Assembly (NCBI GenBank): GCA_028023455.1
Contig: JAQFVV010006273.1
Coordinates: 4,376,128-4,440,127 of the forward strand
Source of the DNA: Epiperipatus broadwayi
Taxonomy: Eukaryota; Onychophora; Udeonychophora; Euonychophora; Peripatidae
Reading direction: 5' to 3'
Length of the DNA stretch: 64,000 nucleotides
Below are positions 1 to 12,779 of the stretch, in pieces. The stretch's first letter is position 1, and every line of letters starts with the position of its first letter. A program made the translations under genes and the position numbers. The notes under the pieces are model-generated. The model was given only the letters and a program-made list of their open reading frames with translations, searched no databases and was not told the DNA's origin.

Positions 1-18
1 AAAAGGGTAGCTATAGCT

Positions 19-288
19 TGAAAAATTTGATTTAAATATTCCAAATACAATCAACTGTTAGTAATGTCACATCAAAAAGGTTACTATATGCACAATGTTA
101 GTAATAGCACATCAAACAGGTATAGCACATCAATCAGGTTAGTATGCCTGTTGATGTGCTATTACTAACATTGTGCATACACTAACCTGTTTGATGTGCT
201 ATTACTAACATTTTCATATACTAACCTGTTTGATGTGCTATTACTAACAGTTGATTGTATTTGGAATATTTAAATCAAATTTTTCTAA
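19..288. repeat. Foldback (inverted-repeat) element with internal ~39-bp tandem units
   Basis: The outer ~40 bases of each side are near-perfect reverse complements: 20-62 pairs with 236-287. The arms are built from repeated ~39-bp units (one begins CCTGTTTGATGTGCTATTAC), three in the right arm and degenerate inverted copies in the left arm. The centre of symmetry is near 147. It would fold into one long hairpin. No coding sequence is visible. It may be a MITE-like or foldback element; no flanking target duplication was recognised. Confidence 0.75.
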
Positions 289-1328
289 AGACATTCAATA
301 CATATATTAGATAATGGCAATAGTCCAATATAAAAATACAAATACTTTTATAGAATTTATTTTTTAGAAAATCTCTACATTATATTTATTGTAAAAAATA
401 TCAAAACTAAAATATGTAAACAAAGACGCATCCAAATAAAAAATGTTTGCAGAGTTGGATTATACTTTAATTATCAATAAATATGCATTTCATAACTATA
501 ATGCACTTAATAGATTTAACACAAAGAGTTATTTATTAGTAAAATGTCAATGCAAAACTAATTTTAAAAAAAACTAAAGTTTAAGAAAAACAGTATTAAC
601 AGTTGATATCCTTTACCTTCAAAAATGGTTCAATATATTTAAACTAGAACTTTCAAAGCTTTTGAATATTAGCAAACTATGATAATGGGGTAGAGTTAAA
701 AGAATTTTATAAGAAGGTAGCTGATAATCTGTATAAAAAAGACAGCAATTTACTATGAAATTATTAATTATGACAAAGAAATATATAGAAAATAGGAAGA
801 AATATGATGATATTCATCTGAAATTTTAATGAAATTGTGGGGGAAAAATCAATGATGATGTTAAAAAATATAATTGCAAATTAATAACAAAGGTTGTTAT
901 AATAGAATGTATTGATAATTTCCACACAACATCCTATTTTAGAATTCTTGATTGGACTAGCATACTTCCTGTAGTAAAAAGAAAGATACAATACTATTAA
1001 AAGAAACACATTCTAAAATGTTTGGAAAAATTTAAAAAAAGCCTATATGATAATAAATAATAGGAAACAAAATGATATTTACAATTACTATAAATCTTTT
1101 TTTAAAATAAAGAAATATATATAACAGAACAAATATATAAAAGATAAAGATGTATTAGATGATTGAAATAATGCAGAAGCAATATTGATATTTGAAAAGA
1201 CCAAAAAGTAGTATAAAATGATAAAAAATTGTCTTGCTTGAACAATAAACCATAAAATAGCTAGATTATTAGTAGTTATTCTTAAAGTTATAGGTTTTCC
1301 TCCTTTCTTTTGCATTGATTTCTATATT
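289..1328. other. AT-rich interval without recognisable gene
   Basis: No open frame with family features is seen on either strand. Around 660-1000 the plus strand has a broken, weakly protein-like reading that might be an eroded retroelement, but I could not name it. A 75-codon minus-strand frame at 1088-1315 lacks any recognisable feature and is probably chance. Confidence 0.4.
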
Positions 1329-1501
1329 TACATATGATACAATTTTCAAACTTCCTTATACACTTAACAATATTATTTTTTTACTCCAAAACATTACTCT
1401 GATGATAACTGCAGGACAGTCGAAACTGTAAGAATAAAGTTTTGGTGTAAAAATAGTGAAGTTAAGTGTATAAGGAAGTTGGGAATGGTATCATATGTAA
1501 A
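1329..1501. repeat. Inverted-repeat element with hammerhead-like loop
   Basis: The outer arms (TTTACATATGATAC at the left, GTATCATATGTAAA at the right) and the inner arms (CTTCCTTATACACTTAA with TTAAGTGTATAAGGAAG, then CTCCAAAACA with TGTTTTGG-like sequence) are reverse complements. The apex holds a ~40-base core, shared with the inverted repeat at 21.65-21.92 kb, although the arms of the two elements are unrelated in sequence. Confidence 0.75.
1399..1431 (+). ncRNA. Hammerhead-ribozyme-like core (copy 1)
   Basis: The plus strand reads CTGATGA (1399-1405), then a short hairpin with ACTG (1408-1411) paired to CAGT (1417-1420), then GAAA (1422-1425). This is the invariant order of a hammerhead ribozyme: CUGAUGA, stem II, GAAA. 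The first stem II pair is an A/C mismatch here. Stems I and III and the NUH cleavage triplet are not evident, so activity is doubtful. The core alone could also be a conserved repeat motif with no catalysis. Confidence 0.35.
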
Positions 1502-1639
1502 GTCATAGTTATTATTATTAAAAGACATTTATAATTTTGGTATGCTGGTTATTGAAAATAAAAATATAAGGACTTTTAAGGGTTCACAAAATAATCTTTA
1601 TTTTTTAAAAAATTAATAATCATTTTCACATTTTTAAAA

Positions 1640-3460
1640 TTTATCAGTCTCATTTTTTTTTCTAAGTCTTTTGGAATGACATCTTTAATATTTTATAATT
1701 ATTATAATTTTTAGCACTATTACTTGATCAAGCACCAGCTACATTAATGGAAATATCCCTAAATTCATCTCTAGAGTATGCAATCATATCTTCTGCACTA
1801 CAAATGAATTCTTTTTTTCTAGCTCTATTATAATGGATATATTTACATGAATCTTGTCTACTTGTTCTATGATGTTTATTCTTATAATTATATTTATTTT
1901 AAAAAGAAACACTAATATTTGAAAGAATATATGGAGTTTATATCTGTTCTTGTATGACCTCTCAATTGTTTCTAATGAATTAAGGATCTCTGCATCTTCC
2001 TCAATAGTATTATAAATCTGTAACTATAAGGTTTGTTCAATATGCCTTAGAAAATTATGAAGCAATATACATACTATCTGATATTCAGTAAAAGAAAATG
2101 TTATTAAATTTTTCAATTTATAGCTTGTTTTCTGAAAAACTGCATAAACCCTGCCTTTATTAGCCATGTATTTTTCATGAGAGACTTGGTAATGGACATT
2201 ATCTTCACAGTTTTCTCACCAAAAATTTATTAACATTAGGTGCTTATAATCACCCTAAGTGTGGGATTTTGTAAATAATGATTGCCACCAATCATTGGCT
2301 TCATTACACAAGCAATTACTAGCAATAGCTAGTTTTAATTTTCTTAAATTACTTAATGTGAAAAGTTTTTCAAAACTATGAAGATATTCTAAAGGATTTA
2401 CATAGTAATCATTTTTAAAAAAATTTTATTTTGATAAATTTTAGTATAATGGAATCTTTAATTACACCTTGATTAACTTCTGGATTTTTTATTGATTGAA
2501 AAACATATTCATTCTTATTTTTACCATAATACATTGTATTGGATTTGCTGTTTATAAGATTGAATACTGATATTCCTGTCTCTTCATTGGTTATATTTTT
2601 ACTTGTAAAATTTAATATTGTTACATTTTTCTCAACAGTGGTGTTTGCATAGTTTCTATTTTTGTATCCAAGTCATACACTTGAGCACTTATATTTAGAA
2701 GCTTGATTAAATCTTCAATATACATTTTATTTTCTTCTTTAGAATTAATTTGTTTGTGTTCTATCCCTTTTTTAACATTTTTAAAATCATTTAAAACCTC
2801 ACTAATTTGTTTTGGTTATCATTTTGTAACTAAAGAAATTTCTTTTACATCTTTTTGAAGTTTTTATTATCACCTCCAAATTTAGGTTGCGTTTTTTTAT
2901 TTTTCATTAACTTTTTTCCTTATATTGTCAAATACAAATTTATGTATAGCTGGAAAAGTCTGAACTACCTGCTGTACTTTGTATCTAATATAACTTGGTA
3001 TAATGTCATTCTACTTTTCAAGTCACTTTTACATTTTTTAATATTATGTTTATTCTGTGTTTTTATCTGTTCAATTCAATAATTTGTTTCATCAAATTTT
3101 ACATTGAAAACATCAAATTTAGCATCTATTTTATCTTCATGATCCAAATCTTTCTTAGTTGCACTAAAGTTAATCTTAAATTTTTTATTCTTTTACTCAA
3201 TTTTTCTCTATTATTTAGGGCTGCATCATGTTTCTTACTAATTTTACTAATATCTTTATTTCTTTTTGAGAATAATTTATTTTATTGACCAAATTCCACA
3301 TTTTTTGCATTTTGTTTTAAAATGTATTTATTTTGAAACTTAAAATTTCTTGATTTCATCTTTAGATTTATCTATTTTTCTAATTAAGTTTTATAGTATT
3401 TTTCTCACCATAGAGAATAACTGAAGATAAAAATCAGTTGAGAGTGCATTTTGAGCCTTT
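1640..3460 (-). pseudogene. Decayed gypsy gag with coiled-coil N-terminus
   Basis: Read on the minus strand with several stops and frame changes. The first part (about 3440 to 2500) gives Lys/Asn/Glu/Ile-rich coiled-coil-like sequence. The part from about 2400 to 1950 matches, segment by segment, the capsid region of the gypsy Gag at 44.3-46.5 kb. For example a segment with ANDWWQSLF lies near 2290-2310, preceded by NPLEYLHSFEKLF-like sequence and followed by a VSHEKY-type segment. In retrotransposons Gag forms the particle that packages the RNA. No LTR or pol was recognised beside it, so this is a truncated and eroded copy. Plus-strand frames at 2855-3288 are shadows of the AT-rich coil region. 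Confidence 0.7.
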
Positions 3461-6400
3461 TCACTAAATTTTATTTAGTGTTCTCTGTTCTTAATGCTAA
3501 TAATAAAAAACACACACATATATAAAATTTGTATTTACTAATTAACAACAAATATTGAAATATATAAAAAAATCTATTATCATATATGGACTACCTAGGC
3601 TTTTGCCTGCCAGTGCTCTGGACTTCTGTTAGATTCATAAAAAGTATTAAAGTTTGAACCATAACTCAAAAAATGATTTTTAAAATAAATCATCATTATT
3701 ATTTTTCTCTCATATATTTGAGAAGATGATCTCTTTATACATCAAATGATTGACCATAGTAATACTAATGTTTAATAGGAAAAAACAAAACAAATCACTT
3801 ATATATCATATTGCTTTTGCAATCATCATCACTAAGATCATACATACACAGAAAGTATTTTAATATTCACAATTCAATAATTTACTTATGGTATTATCAC
3901 CTTAATATATCATTTGATATCAGCAATTTATTTTTCAGAAATTTTAATTTGATACAAAATCCAAAAAAATTATAATATGTTTAATCACCAAATTGACCAC
4001 TAATAAAACTTAAACTGAAATAATTATTATCAAATCTCACATTAGGCACCAAAATTGAAACCTAAAAAGATAAACTATTATTGATCATGAGAAATTGTAA
4101 AGTATGTCCTGACACAATCATGGTTGTGGCAAAAAAGTGTGCAACTGGTTGAGATAAGAAATAAAGTGTATCTATACTAAATCTTTATTTACTTCGATTT
4201 ACTAGACTTTAATAAAATTATAAATATTTAATTTCAATAATTTCTCAGAGTTTTATAATAATCTATGTACTCTTGTACTTTTGTGTCTTTTAACAGTAAG
4301 ATCTTTACAACTAATATTTCTTATTTCAAAACTTTAACTAGGAATAATTCAATCTCTGTGTTAAAACTATGGGCAGGAAAATTAAATAAAAGGGTTGAAT
4401 AATAATTAGAATTAAATTAATAAATGCATAAATAAAAATATGTTTATGAATTCTTGAATATAATAATGTAAAAGAAGTTTTATGTATACCACCTTATCCA
4501 ATAATATTTTGTTGTGAATAGCATTATTACAAACAATTATGTATTCAATCCAACAGAGGCTTTACAAGCAAGTTTGTGTTTTAAATATATTTTTTAATAT
4601 CATGAATGCAAAATGAAATGATGCTTTTTCAAAAATGACAAAGAGAAATATTTAAAATTATTAAGTATTTCATTACATAATATAAAAATCAATAACAAAC
4701 AAATAACAACAATAAAAAAAATTATATAATGCATTTTAATAAAATATTAAAGTCTATTTCCTGACTAATTTGAATTTGGAATTTTTCAAGTGTTATATCA
4801 TATGATGTTGTAACCAAACACACTTATAAGAATGGAGTGTATCAATATCTCATAAAATAACTATTAATTTAATATTGGAGAATAGTGATTATTATAATAA
4901 TAAAAGTTAAATGTTTTATATACATTCTTAACTGGTTTATTGTACTAACAAATTAATTGACTATAAATCTCATTTATAAATAATAGAGCTTTTTTCACTC
5001 TTTTAAAATGATCAAGTATAACTCCTTGCTATGCAGACATAAATAATAATTTACCACAGCGGGCTTATTTATTTTTGGCTTTAATATTTCTTTCTGGATT
5101 CAATTTCAGGCTTTAATTATGCTACTTTGTAATATAAGGTACAATAAAATCATTAGGCTGCTTATTTATATAGTAGATAACAGTAAAAATTAATTCTAAC
5201 AAGTATAAATGGTCTATTAACATTTTTCTTATGGACTTACACATCTATATAAGGGTAACTCCTCATTATTTGAGGTAATAAGAAGAATTCATAAGCATTA
5301 CAAATATTTGGAAACAACCATTTAATATAAGATTAACAACTACTAACACTTGTACATCCAGATCTTAAAATATATTACATTTAATCCCATTCAACATTAA
5401 TACTAATCATAATAGTAAATAAAATATTTTTATCTGGATACCAAAATATCTGAGAAAATTTTTATTTACACTTGCAAAACATTATAATATGATTTAAATA
5501 ATAAAGTAGAAATAACATCAAACAATCCATCTGTTCCGTCGACCTATTTGTTTCAGTTTTAAAGAATATTATCCATTCCTTTGCTATAAAAATTTTAACT
5601 TTCATTATTTTGATTGGCAGAATCTATAGAAACCTTCCTATACAAACCCAGAAACCCCAGTGCATGATGGAGAATATTACATATCCTAGACATTATCTGA
5701 TCATCAGATCTACTAATATTTTTTCAGCTTTATACCAGATCACTACTAAGTTTACTATAATATGTAGAACTATGATCTCAGATTAAGCAAAAGTTCAAAT
5801 TGGATGTGAACATAGTTATAGGCTTAACAGTATTTTTTTAAAAAGAGTAAATGAATATGAGGTAACATTTTGTAGATTACTAAAGAACATTTTAATTCAT
5901 AAGCATTTATACATTATAATTTTAACTTTGAAACATCAAATTATAAACCTAAATATTATTAAATTCTGAAGAATATTTGTCAAATTGTAACAACATTTAT
6001 GAGATTACATATATAAGTGAACATTTAGGTTAAAGATAAGATGGCTCCTCTTATCTGTATAAAAGTCGCTACCTTTTGTCTTGGTTTGGAAGCTTCCTCT
6101 ATCGGCAAAATATGCTTGATTATTACGAATTTTAAAGTGCATTGAACACAGGTTAAAGCCTGTTTAAAGTATTTACATATGCTTTCTGTGCACTCAGTAA
6201 ATTAATTACTACTCTTCAATAATGACATTAAGAAAATGAACATTGATAAGAATATACATAGGTTAATTTATTATCTCCAAGTTTTTTTTACAATAGTTTT
6301 ATAAAAAGTATGTTTGTTGTTGATTAAAATTAAAAGTTAAAGAAACAAAAATACATGGAAGTTATTTCAATTATCTATATTCTTCAAAAGGTATAGTATA

Positions 6401-6560
6401 GTTGGCTTTTGTAAATAATATTTAAAAATTTTCTAAAATGTATAAGACCTATAAAAAAAGTATATAAATTCTAAAAAATGTAAGACATGTTCAATGACTT
6501 TTCAAAAAATTAAAAAAAAAAGAAAAGATGGATAATAATGGTTTAATTACTAACTATTCC
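3461..6560. other. AT-rich intergenic or intronic DNA
   Basis: No credible coding frame, RNA gene or repeat family was recognised. The interval may lie in an intron of the ABCC gene or beyond its last detected exon. Slightly GC-richer patches near 5520-5700 and 6040-6130 do not give convincing exons. Confidence 0.4.
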
Positions 6561-6564
6561 AATG

Positions 6565-6985
6565 AAATATGAAGAATAAAATTAATCACAAAATTCAGTT
6601 GGAAAGAATGTATATTAAACAAAAATATTCCACTTATTTGAAAAAAAAGTTTTTAATAAATGTCTTTTATTAGTAAATAAAAATGGATTTAAGTTTAGAT
6701 GCTCAATAAAAGAGCAACACAAAAATTATTGATTACACTGAGAAATATAAAGAGATATACGTTGGACTAATTTGAAGAAAGTAGAAATAAAATGCACTTG
6801 TAAAGGAATAAGTAGACATTATTGATATAATTAAAAAATTAAGATACTAAGAGAAACTGGACTGAATATGTTTCTGAAAGTGATAACAATAGACAAACAA
6901 TGGAAGTGTTAGTATGGATCCCAAAAGATACTACAAGACCTGTATGTAATTAGAAAGTTTGGTGTAAAGAAGATACAGATAGGAG
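6565..6985 (+). pseudogene. RTE-type retrotransposon ORF, C-terminal fragment
   Basis: The broken plus-strand translation matches the C-terminal end of RTE-clade reverse transcriptase proteins and the copy at 7.9-8.4 kb. It begins with an INHKIQLE-type segment near 6570. It continues through a VDIIDIIKKLR / NWTEYVSESDNNRQT-like segment (about 6815-6900), corresponding to the LKWNWAGHIAKRDDNRWT end of the better copy. It then runs into the VLVWIPKDTTRP stretch typical of the family tail. It has several stops and frameshifts, and no endonuclease or catalytic RT motifs remain. It is a 5'-truncated dead copy, as is usual for non-LTR elements, in the opposite orientation to the next RTE copy. Confidence 0.65.
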
Positions 6986-7347
6986 AACTTCGATTAAACT
7001 TAAACAAATCTTCAATTTACAGTTGTTCTGTAATGTTTGAAACTAGTAAAAATATCAATTAGCAAAAACCATCATCAAATAAAGACTATATATATACATT
7101 AATTACTGGTATTTATTTATAAACATTTAACTAATTGAATACTAAATTAAATATATTTATAAATTTATAGAAAATTACAAATTATACATAATACCAAAAT
7201 ATACATCAAACAAGTTTTACAATATTTGTCTCTTTTTTTGTTTAAAAAAAGCAATAATAAAAAAACAATTAAAAGTATGATTGAAAAGTATTACAATAAA
7301 GTTAACAGTATTATGTTTTGAAATGCTATGTAATTTAATATACTTAC

Positions 7348-7630
7348 TTATTAAGGAAGAAGGTTTCATTTTGATATGATTTTATGGTTAAAAATCCAGG
7401 GCATATAGCTGTTAGCCAATCTTTCAGGCAAGAAAATGATACATTTTGAGCTTTTGTAAGAAAAATTAATTTTATTTTTAAACGCTTCAAAGTAAATGCA
7501 TAAAGTAGTATTAAAAAACCTAGTACCAAGGTGATATATGGCTGGATAACACAAATCTGTATCCAACACCCCCAATAAATGAAAAAATGGTTCCAATAGG
7601 AAAAAAGTGCTTCTGGCAACTGATAGTCCA
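7348..7630 (-). CDS. ABCC-family transporter, internal exon (TMD2, fourth detected exon)
   Basis: A 283-nt exon on the minus strand, open throughout. It is preceded by a TA/T-rich tract ending TTTTTAG (7631-7637) and followed by donor GTAAGT (7342-7347). It starts by completing a codon split one base into the upstream exon (G|TG, Val) and ends two bases into a codon. The encoded ~94 residues follow the ABCC (MRP4-like) second transmembrane domain: a DYQLPEALF segment (family pattern xDDxLPxxxFDF), two hydrophobic membrane helices (WIQICVIQPYITLVLGFLIL), a loop, then a segment ending CPGFLTIKSYQNETFFLN that corresponds to the LxGLxTIRAxxxExxF motif. ABCC proteins use ATP to export organic anions and conjugates across membranes. 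The next 3' exon was not found in the 7.3 kb downstream. Family assignment is firm by pattern; the exact subfamily is an inference. Confidence 0.8.
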
Positions 7631-7904
7631 CTAAAAATAATATATATATAATATGTAAAAATAATAGAATAAAAAATACCTATAATTAATAGATAAGGAA
7701 TGTTATTCTTGATGTAAAAATTAATTTTTATTTTGAATGCACTTTATTTATCATATATCATTAGAATATTCATTTGACTACACATTTATAAACTAATGTT
7801 TATATTTGGGCTAGAAATAATCACTATTTTAATACATGGTTAATAATAAACACTAATGTCAAAAGTTATGCATGCAGAAAGTTTGAAAATTAGATATCAA
7901 AGAC

Positions 7905-10900
7905 ATTAACAACCATTATCAATCCACTGCAGGATGAAGGTCTCTTCAAGTTCAATCCATTTTCTTCGATCTCTAGCATCTCATCACATCACCCCTGCAC
8001 TCTTTCTTATTTTGTCCATCCATCTCACATGTCTCTTTCTAGGTCGTTTATACTCTCTTGTAATCCAGTTTAATATTTAAATTGTCCATCTATTATCATC
8101 TCTTTTAGCAATATGTCCAGCCCAATTCCACTTCAGTATTTTAATTTTTTCAATGAGGTCAGTAACACCTGTTTGTTCTCTTATCCATATATTACATTTC
8201 TGATCTCTTCTTGCTACTCCCAACATGCATCTCTCCATACTTCTTAAAGTGGTCTGAAGTCTCTGTATTGCTCTTCTATTAAGTATCCAAGTCTCAGATC
8301 CATAAGTAAGAACTGGTAAAACACATTTATTAAAAACCTTCGTTTTCAAACACATAAGTGTATTTCCTTTTAGTATCAAATTATTTCTACCAAAAGCACT
8401 CCAAACAAGTTCAATTCTATGATTAATTTCATCCATTATGTTTCCATCTGTATTAATAACCTAATCAAGTATTTGTAACTGTTAACTTCTAACTCATCAT
8501 AATCAATTTATTTTTAGTCCTACTTTCTTAAATTTATTTATTTTTAGTCCTACTTTCTTACTTTTATCTGATAACTCTTGCAACATTTCCTGCAACTCTA
8601 AAGCATTATTTGCAAAAACAACTACATCATCTGCAAAATCTAAATGACTTAAATAATCTTAATTTACTTTCACTTCTTTAGCTTCTCATTTTAATCCACA
8701 AAATACTTCTTGCAGCATTACTGTAAAAAGTTTTGGTGATATGGAGTCACCCTGTTTTACACTCTTCTCAATGTTGACTTTCCTAGTATCATTATGTAAT
8801 TAATATAATTGTTGCTGTTGCATTTTTTTTATAAATATTCTTTAAAATATGACAATATCCTGGATCTTTACCTTGATGATCCAATGCTTTAATCTCTGAA
8901 GAAATGTTTATAGAATCAAATGCTTTTTCATAATCTACAAATCCAAAACCCAATGGCAACTCATATTCATTTGTTCTTTCCATAACTTCTTTCAATACCT
9001 AGATATGATCTTCTGTATTAAAACCACTTTTAAAACCAACTTGTTTTCTTGGTTGGTGGAAATCCAATGTGTTCTGTAGACAAGTTGTAAATATCTTGGT
9101 AAAAATTTTGTATAAAACTGATAAAAGGCTGAAAGGTCTGTAATTTCTAATATCTTATTTATCACATTTTAAAATATTAATACTGCATTCTTTCAATCAT
9201 CTGGTTCATCTTTATCATTTAGACATTTTATAACTTTGCTAATTTTTTTCTATTTCTTCACCTGCTTCTTTTAATATATCAATTATAATTCCATTATTAC
9301 CTGGAGCCTTTCCTTTCTTCATACATTTAATTGCATGTCTCACTTCTTTATTCAAAATTCTGGGCAATTCAGAAGATATAATAGATATAGGAGATATGAT
9401 AGTAGTCTTCTACCTATTTCATGATGTCATCTCTTTTTTTAGTAATAGCTCCATCTTTTTTTTTTGTTGCAGATATAAATTTCCTACCAATAAGCAAAAT
9501 GTTGTTTTACAATCTTGAGTCTTTTATTCTCTTCTACAGCTTTCCTTGCTAATTCACAGTTATACTTTCTTATATCATTTTCAACTCTTCTCCACACCAT
9601 TTTATAAAATTTGAGCTATTCAATCCTTTTTAATGCATCATTTTTATATATTTTTATATTTCTTCTTTTCTTCATAAATTCTCTAGTCTCAGTAGAAATT
9701 TTATTGGTCAATTGCTACTTTTTTTACCAGGTATCTTTGTTGCAGTTTGTAAAAGTGTATCAGTTATTTTCATATTAATTTCATTCAAATCTGAATCACG
9801 TTAATACTTAAAACCGATTTGTAAGTTCTAATTTAAATTCATTAGAATGTTTCTGAAGATTAGGAATATCAACTGTAAATATTGTTTTTTTTAATAATTT
9901 TTGTCTCTAGTTTTGCACTAATGCATATCTTACATCTTACTAATCGATGATCACTTCCTGTGTTAAATTTATTAAGAATATTACAATCTTGAAATATGTA
10001 TTTTCTGTTAGTCAAAATATAATCCAATTCTGCTATACCTTTATTTAGATTCTTCCATGTCCTTTTTTGAAAAAAAAAAAAAATTCATAATATAAATTTT
10101 TTTTTTCCTGCAAACTCCACAAATCTATGTCCCCTCTCATTTCTATCATTATAACCAAAATTACCTACAGCACTTTCATCTTTCATTTGTTTACCAATTC
10201 TAGCATTAATTTCTCCATAACAATTTTAAAATATTGTTTATTCTGATCAAAAGCCTTTTATACATGCATATAAAAATGTTCTACTTTTTTATCACGATGA
10301 GATAGGGATTTTATGCACAAGTCTTCTGGCATCCATTGATTACTCTGGTTGGCAGAGGGTGGCACTACTGTACAGAGAGTGTTGCCTTAACAATTATGTG
10401 CTAGTATAAGAGATGGTGATAATGTGATGTTTAGAGATAAAAGGTGGCTGCTGGAGGGTTGCATTAGATCCTAAGATCTAGGTGCAGTGCTCTCAGATCC
10501 AGGCTCTTCACTGATAAATGCCACAAGCCAAAAACTAGTCTGGGGATATTGGATGAGTAGGCACTAGATAGGGATTTTATGCACAATGTTTCTGGCATCC
10601 GTTGATTACTCTGGTTGGCACAGGGTGGCACTACTGTATAGAAAGTTTTTGTGATGTTTAGTGGTTTCACACCAATCCTGCCTAATAGGATAGTGGTGAC
10701 TATGGTTGTTAAAGAGCCAAAGAGACCAAAATGTATGGGTGCTGAACTGGGTTCAGACCCATATGACTATATAAGCTATTGATATTAGATTGAAAATTGT
10801 GTGTTTTCAATTTTATTCTCATAGTTTTGTAATTAAGGAGAGATAAAAGGTCACTGCTGAAGGATTGCATTAAATCTTAAGATCTAGGTGCAGTGCTCTC

Positions 10901-11420
10901 AGATCCTAGGCTCTTTACTAATAAAGGCCACAAGCCATAAATCAGTCTGGGGATATTGGATGAATAGGAACTAGATGGGGATTTTATGCACAAGCCTTCT
11001 GGCATCCATTGATTACTGTGATTGGCACAGGGTGGCACTACTGTATGGAGAGTTTTGCCTTGTTTTATGAGAACTTGTTTGGGCATAAACCTGAATTATC
11101 TGCATTTGGTATCTGGTATTAAGTTGTAAAACTAATCTTACCACTCTATCTCCACAATGTTATTCTTCAACTTTTTATTTATAATGAATCCTACCTACTC
11201 TATTTGTATTTCCAATATTTGTGCCTTTATAGTAGAGTACATGTCCACTTTTTAAATCAATTGTCTCTTCACCTTTTTTTCTAATTTCACAAAGTCCAAT
11301 AATATCCACATTTAATATAAGTCAGTTCTTATAATTCTTGCAATCTTCCTACACTTGAAAGTGATCTGCAGTTGTAAGTACCTGAATAAAAATTCATCAT
11401 TAAATGACAGCCTAGGTCCA
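7905..11420 (-). pseudogene. RTE-clade non-LTR retrotransposon, broken ORF (endonuclease-RT)
   Basis: Minus-strand copy, interrupted. Translation from about 11396 starts a GTYNCRSLSSVGRLQEL-type segment, the AP-endonuclease start of RTE elements. It passes an IQVYAQTSSH segment near 11090-11115 and resumes after a 0.78-kb repeat insert with a VEHFY segment and a YNDRNERGHRF-like segment near 10140. RT follows: the KAPGNNG-type segment near 9300, VDYEKAFDS near 8925, and the catalytic FADD at 8619-8642. The C-terminal VLPVLTYGSETW and KWNWAGHIAKRDDNRWT segments lie in an open stretch at 8077-8436, and a WIELEETFILQWID-like end is near 7930-7960. Many stops and frameshifts, and a ~33-bp tandem duplication around 8495-8560, make it inactive. 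Sequence from 11420 to about 11820 looks like its 5' untranslated region. Confidence 0.8.
10306..11085. repeat. Long-unit repeat block inserted in the RTE endonuclease
   Basis: Three copies of a segment beginning GGGATTTTATGCACAA and ending near GTGGCACTACTGTA start at about 10310, 10566 and 10977. Two copies of a second segment (GAGATAAAAGGTSRCTGCTG) start near 10434 and 10841, with a unique ~190-bp spacer at 10660-10845. The block is GC-richer than its surroundings. RTE coding homology stops on one side and resumes on the other, so this is an insertion or local amplification. Two short minus-strand frames (10464-10670, 10877-11086) are repeat translations, not genes. Confidence 0.7.
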
Positions 11421-12179
11421 CAATCAGGGGATTCTTAGCACTCTTGGCCTTTGGCCACCAAACTGCTGCCTTGGTTGGTGACTTTACCTTCTCCTGAGAA
11501 TAAGGGCCACATACATTTATTCTGCCCTATCACCCTATCAGGAAAATATGAAGAAATACCATGGCATTTCTTGATCTTAAACTCAGAGTTAAAAAGCCAA
11601 TAAACTCACCATGCTGGCTAATGCATGTTCGTGAGCAGCCCATTCATGTCCATGTACTATATGAATAATCACATGGTAATAACAGCTGCAATGACAAGAA
11701 TGTATGGAGTGGACATTTGGATTTTCTCCTGCTCAGTTCCTTTAAAGCCTCCAAGAGGATTCAAAGGGTCTTCTTTCAGTTAATAGCAAACTTCTTTCTG
11801 CAGCTGATATCAAAGTATAATAATTTTAAATATATAATTCATTTTTATATAATATTAAGCACAGAAGGCTTAACACATTAACAATAAATTAAGATACATG
11901 TAATGGACTAATTTAAATAAGATAGTGTACCCACATTTATTTTCAAACCCAATTACATCATTTCATTTAAATTAAACTAAAAAAGCATAATTTGTTTTCA
12001 CATCACAATATAGGATGTGCAAAAAATATGATATGTTTAAATCCCAATCTAGAAAATATTATTGTTGACCAGTATACATCTCTACTCTCTAAATAATAAC
12101 ATCTTAATTACTTTTTTTTAGATGTAATAGTGAACATTATTGTCTGAACAATGTATTTATTATTAAACAAATATAATTC

Positions 12180-12690
12180 ATTGATTATAGCCAGTAAAAA
12201 AAAAAAACAGCAATTGACCAATTTGAGACTAGAGAATTTATGAAAGAAGGAACATGAAAATATACAAAAAGAATTAAATATCTAGAATTTTATAAAATGA
12301 TTTGAAAAATAGTGATAATACTGTAAGAAAGTATAATTGTGAATTAGCAATGTAAGCTATAGAAGAGAATAAAAGTCTCAAGATTGTAAAATGAAATTAT
12401 GGTATTCGTATGAAACTTATATCTGCAATAAGAGAACAAGAAAGAATTATTATTAAAAAGAGAGATGACATCATAAAATTGGTAGAAATGTTTATCAAAA
12501 ATTATATAGTTCTAAAAAACAAGTATCTCCTATAACTATTATATTTGCTGAATTGTCCAGGAATTGAATAATTGAGATATGCAATTAAATTTATGAAGAA
12601 GAGAAAGCTTCAGGTAATGATATAATTGATATATTAAAAGAAGCAGGTGAAGAAATAGAAAATTTTTGTTGGCAAAGATATATTATATTC
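12180..12690 (+). pseudogene. RTE retrotransposon internal fragment
   Basis: The broken plus-strand translation corresponds to the linker and start of RT in RTE proteins, and nucleotide by nucleotide to the complement of about 9290-9720 in the minus-strand copy. Recognisable pieces are a KRDDIIKLVEM segment near 12460 and AIKFMKKRKASGNDIIDILK-like sequence near 12575-12640, followed by EAGEEIE. It has stops and frameshifts and lacks both ends. With the oppositely oriented RTE copy just to its left it forms a potential long inverted repeat. Confidence 0.65.
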
Positions 12691-12779
12691 ATTCTTAACG
12701 TTGCTAGCATGAGCTATCTTTTTGATTTCTTAGGTTTTGTCATTCCTGTAGTATTTCTTTAATGGATTAAAATATAAAA

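Noticed and set aside
2855-3288. Overlapping hydrophobic plus-strand frames
   Set aside because: They are antisense to the decayed coiled-coil gag; Lys-rich coils read as Phe/Leu-rich on the other strand.
6030-6135. Possible next ABCC exon on the minus strand (reading ILPIEEASKPRQK...)
   Set aside because: Vague likeness to the linker before NBD2, but no convincing acceptor or donor and a stop soon after.
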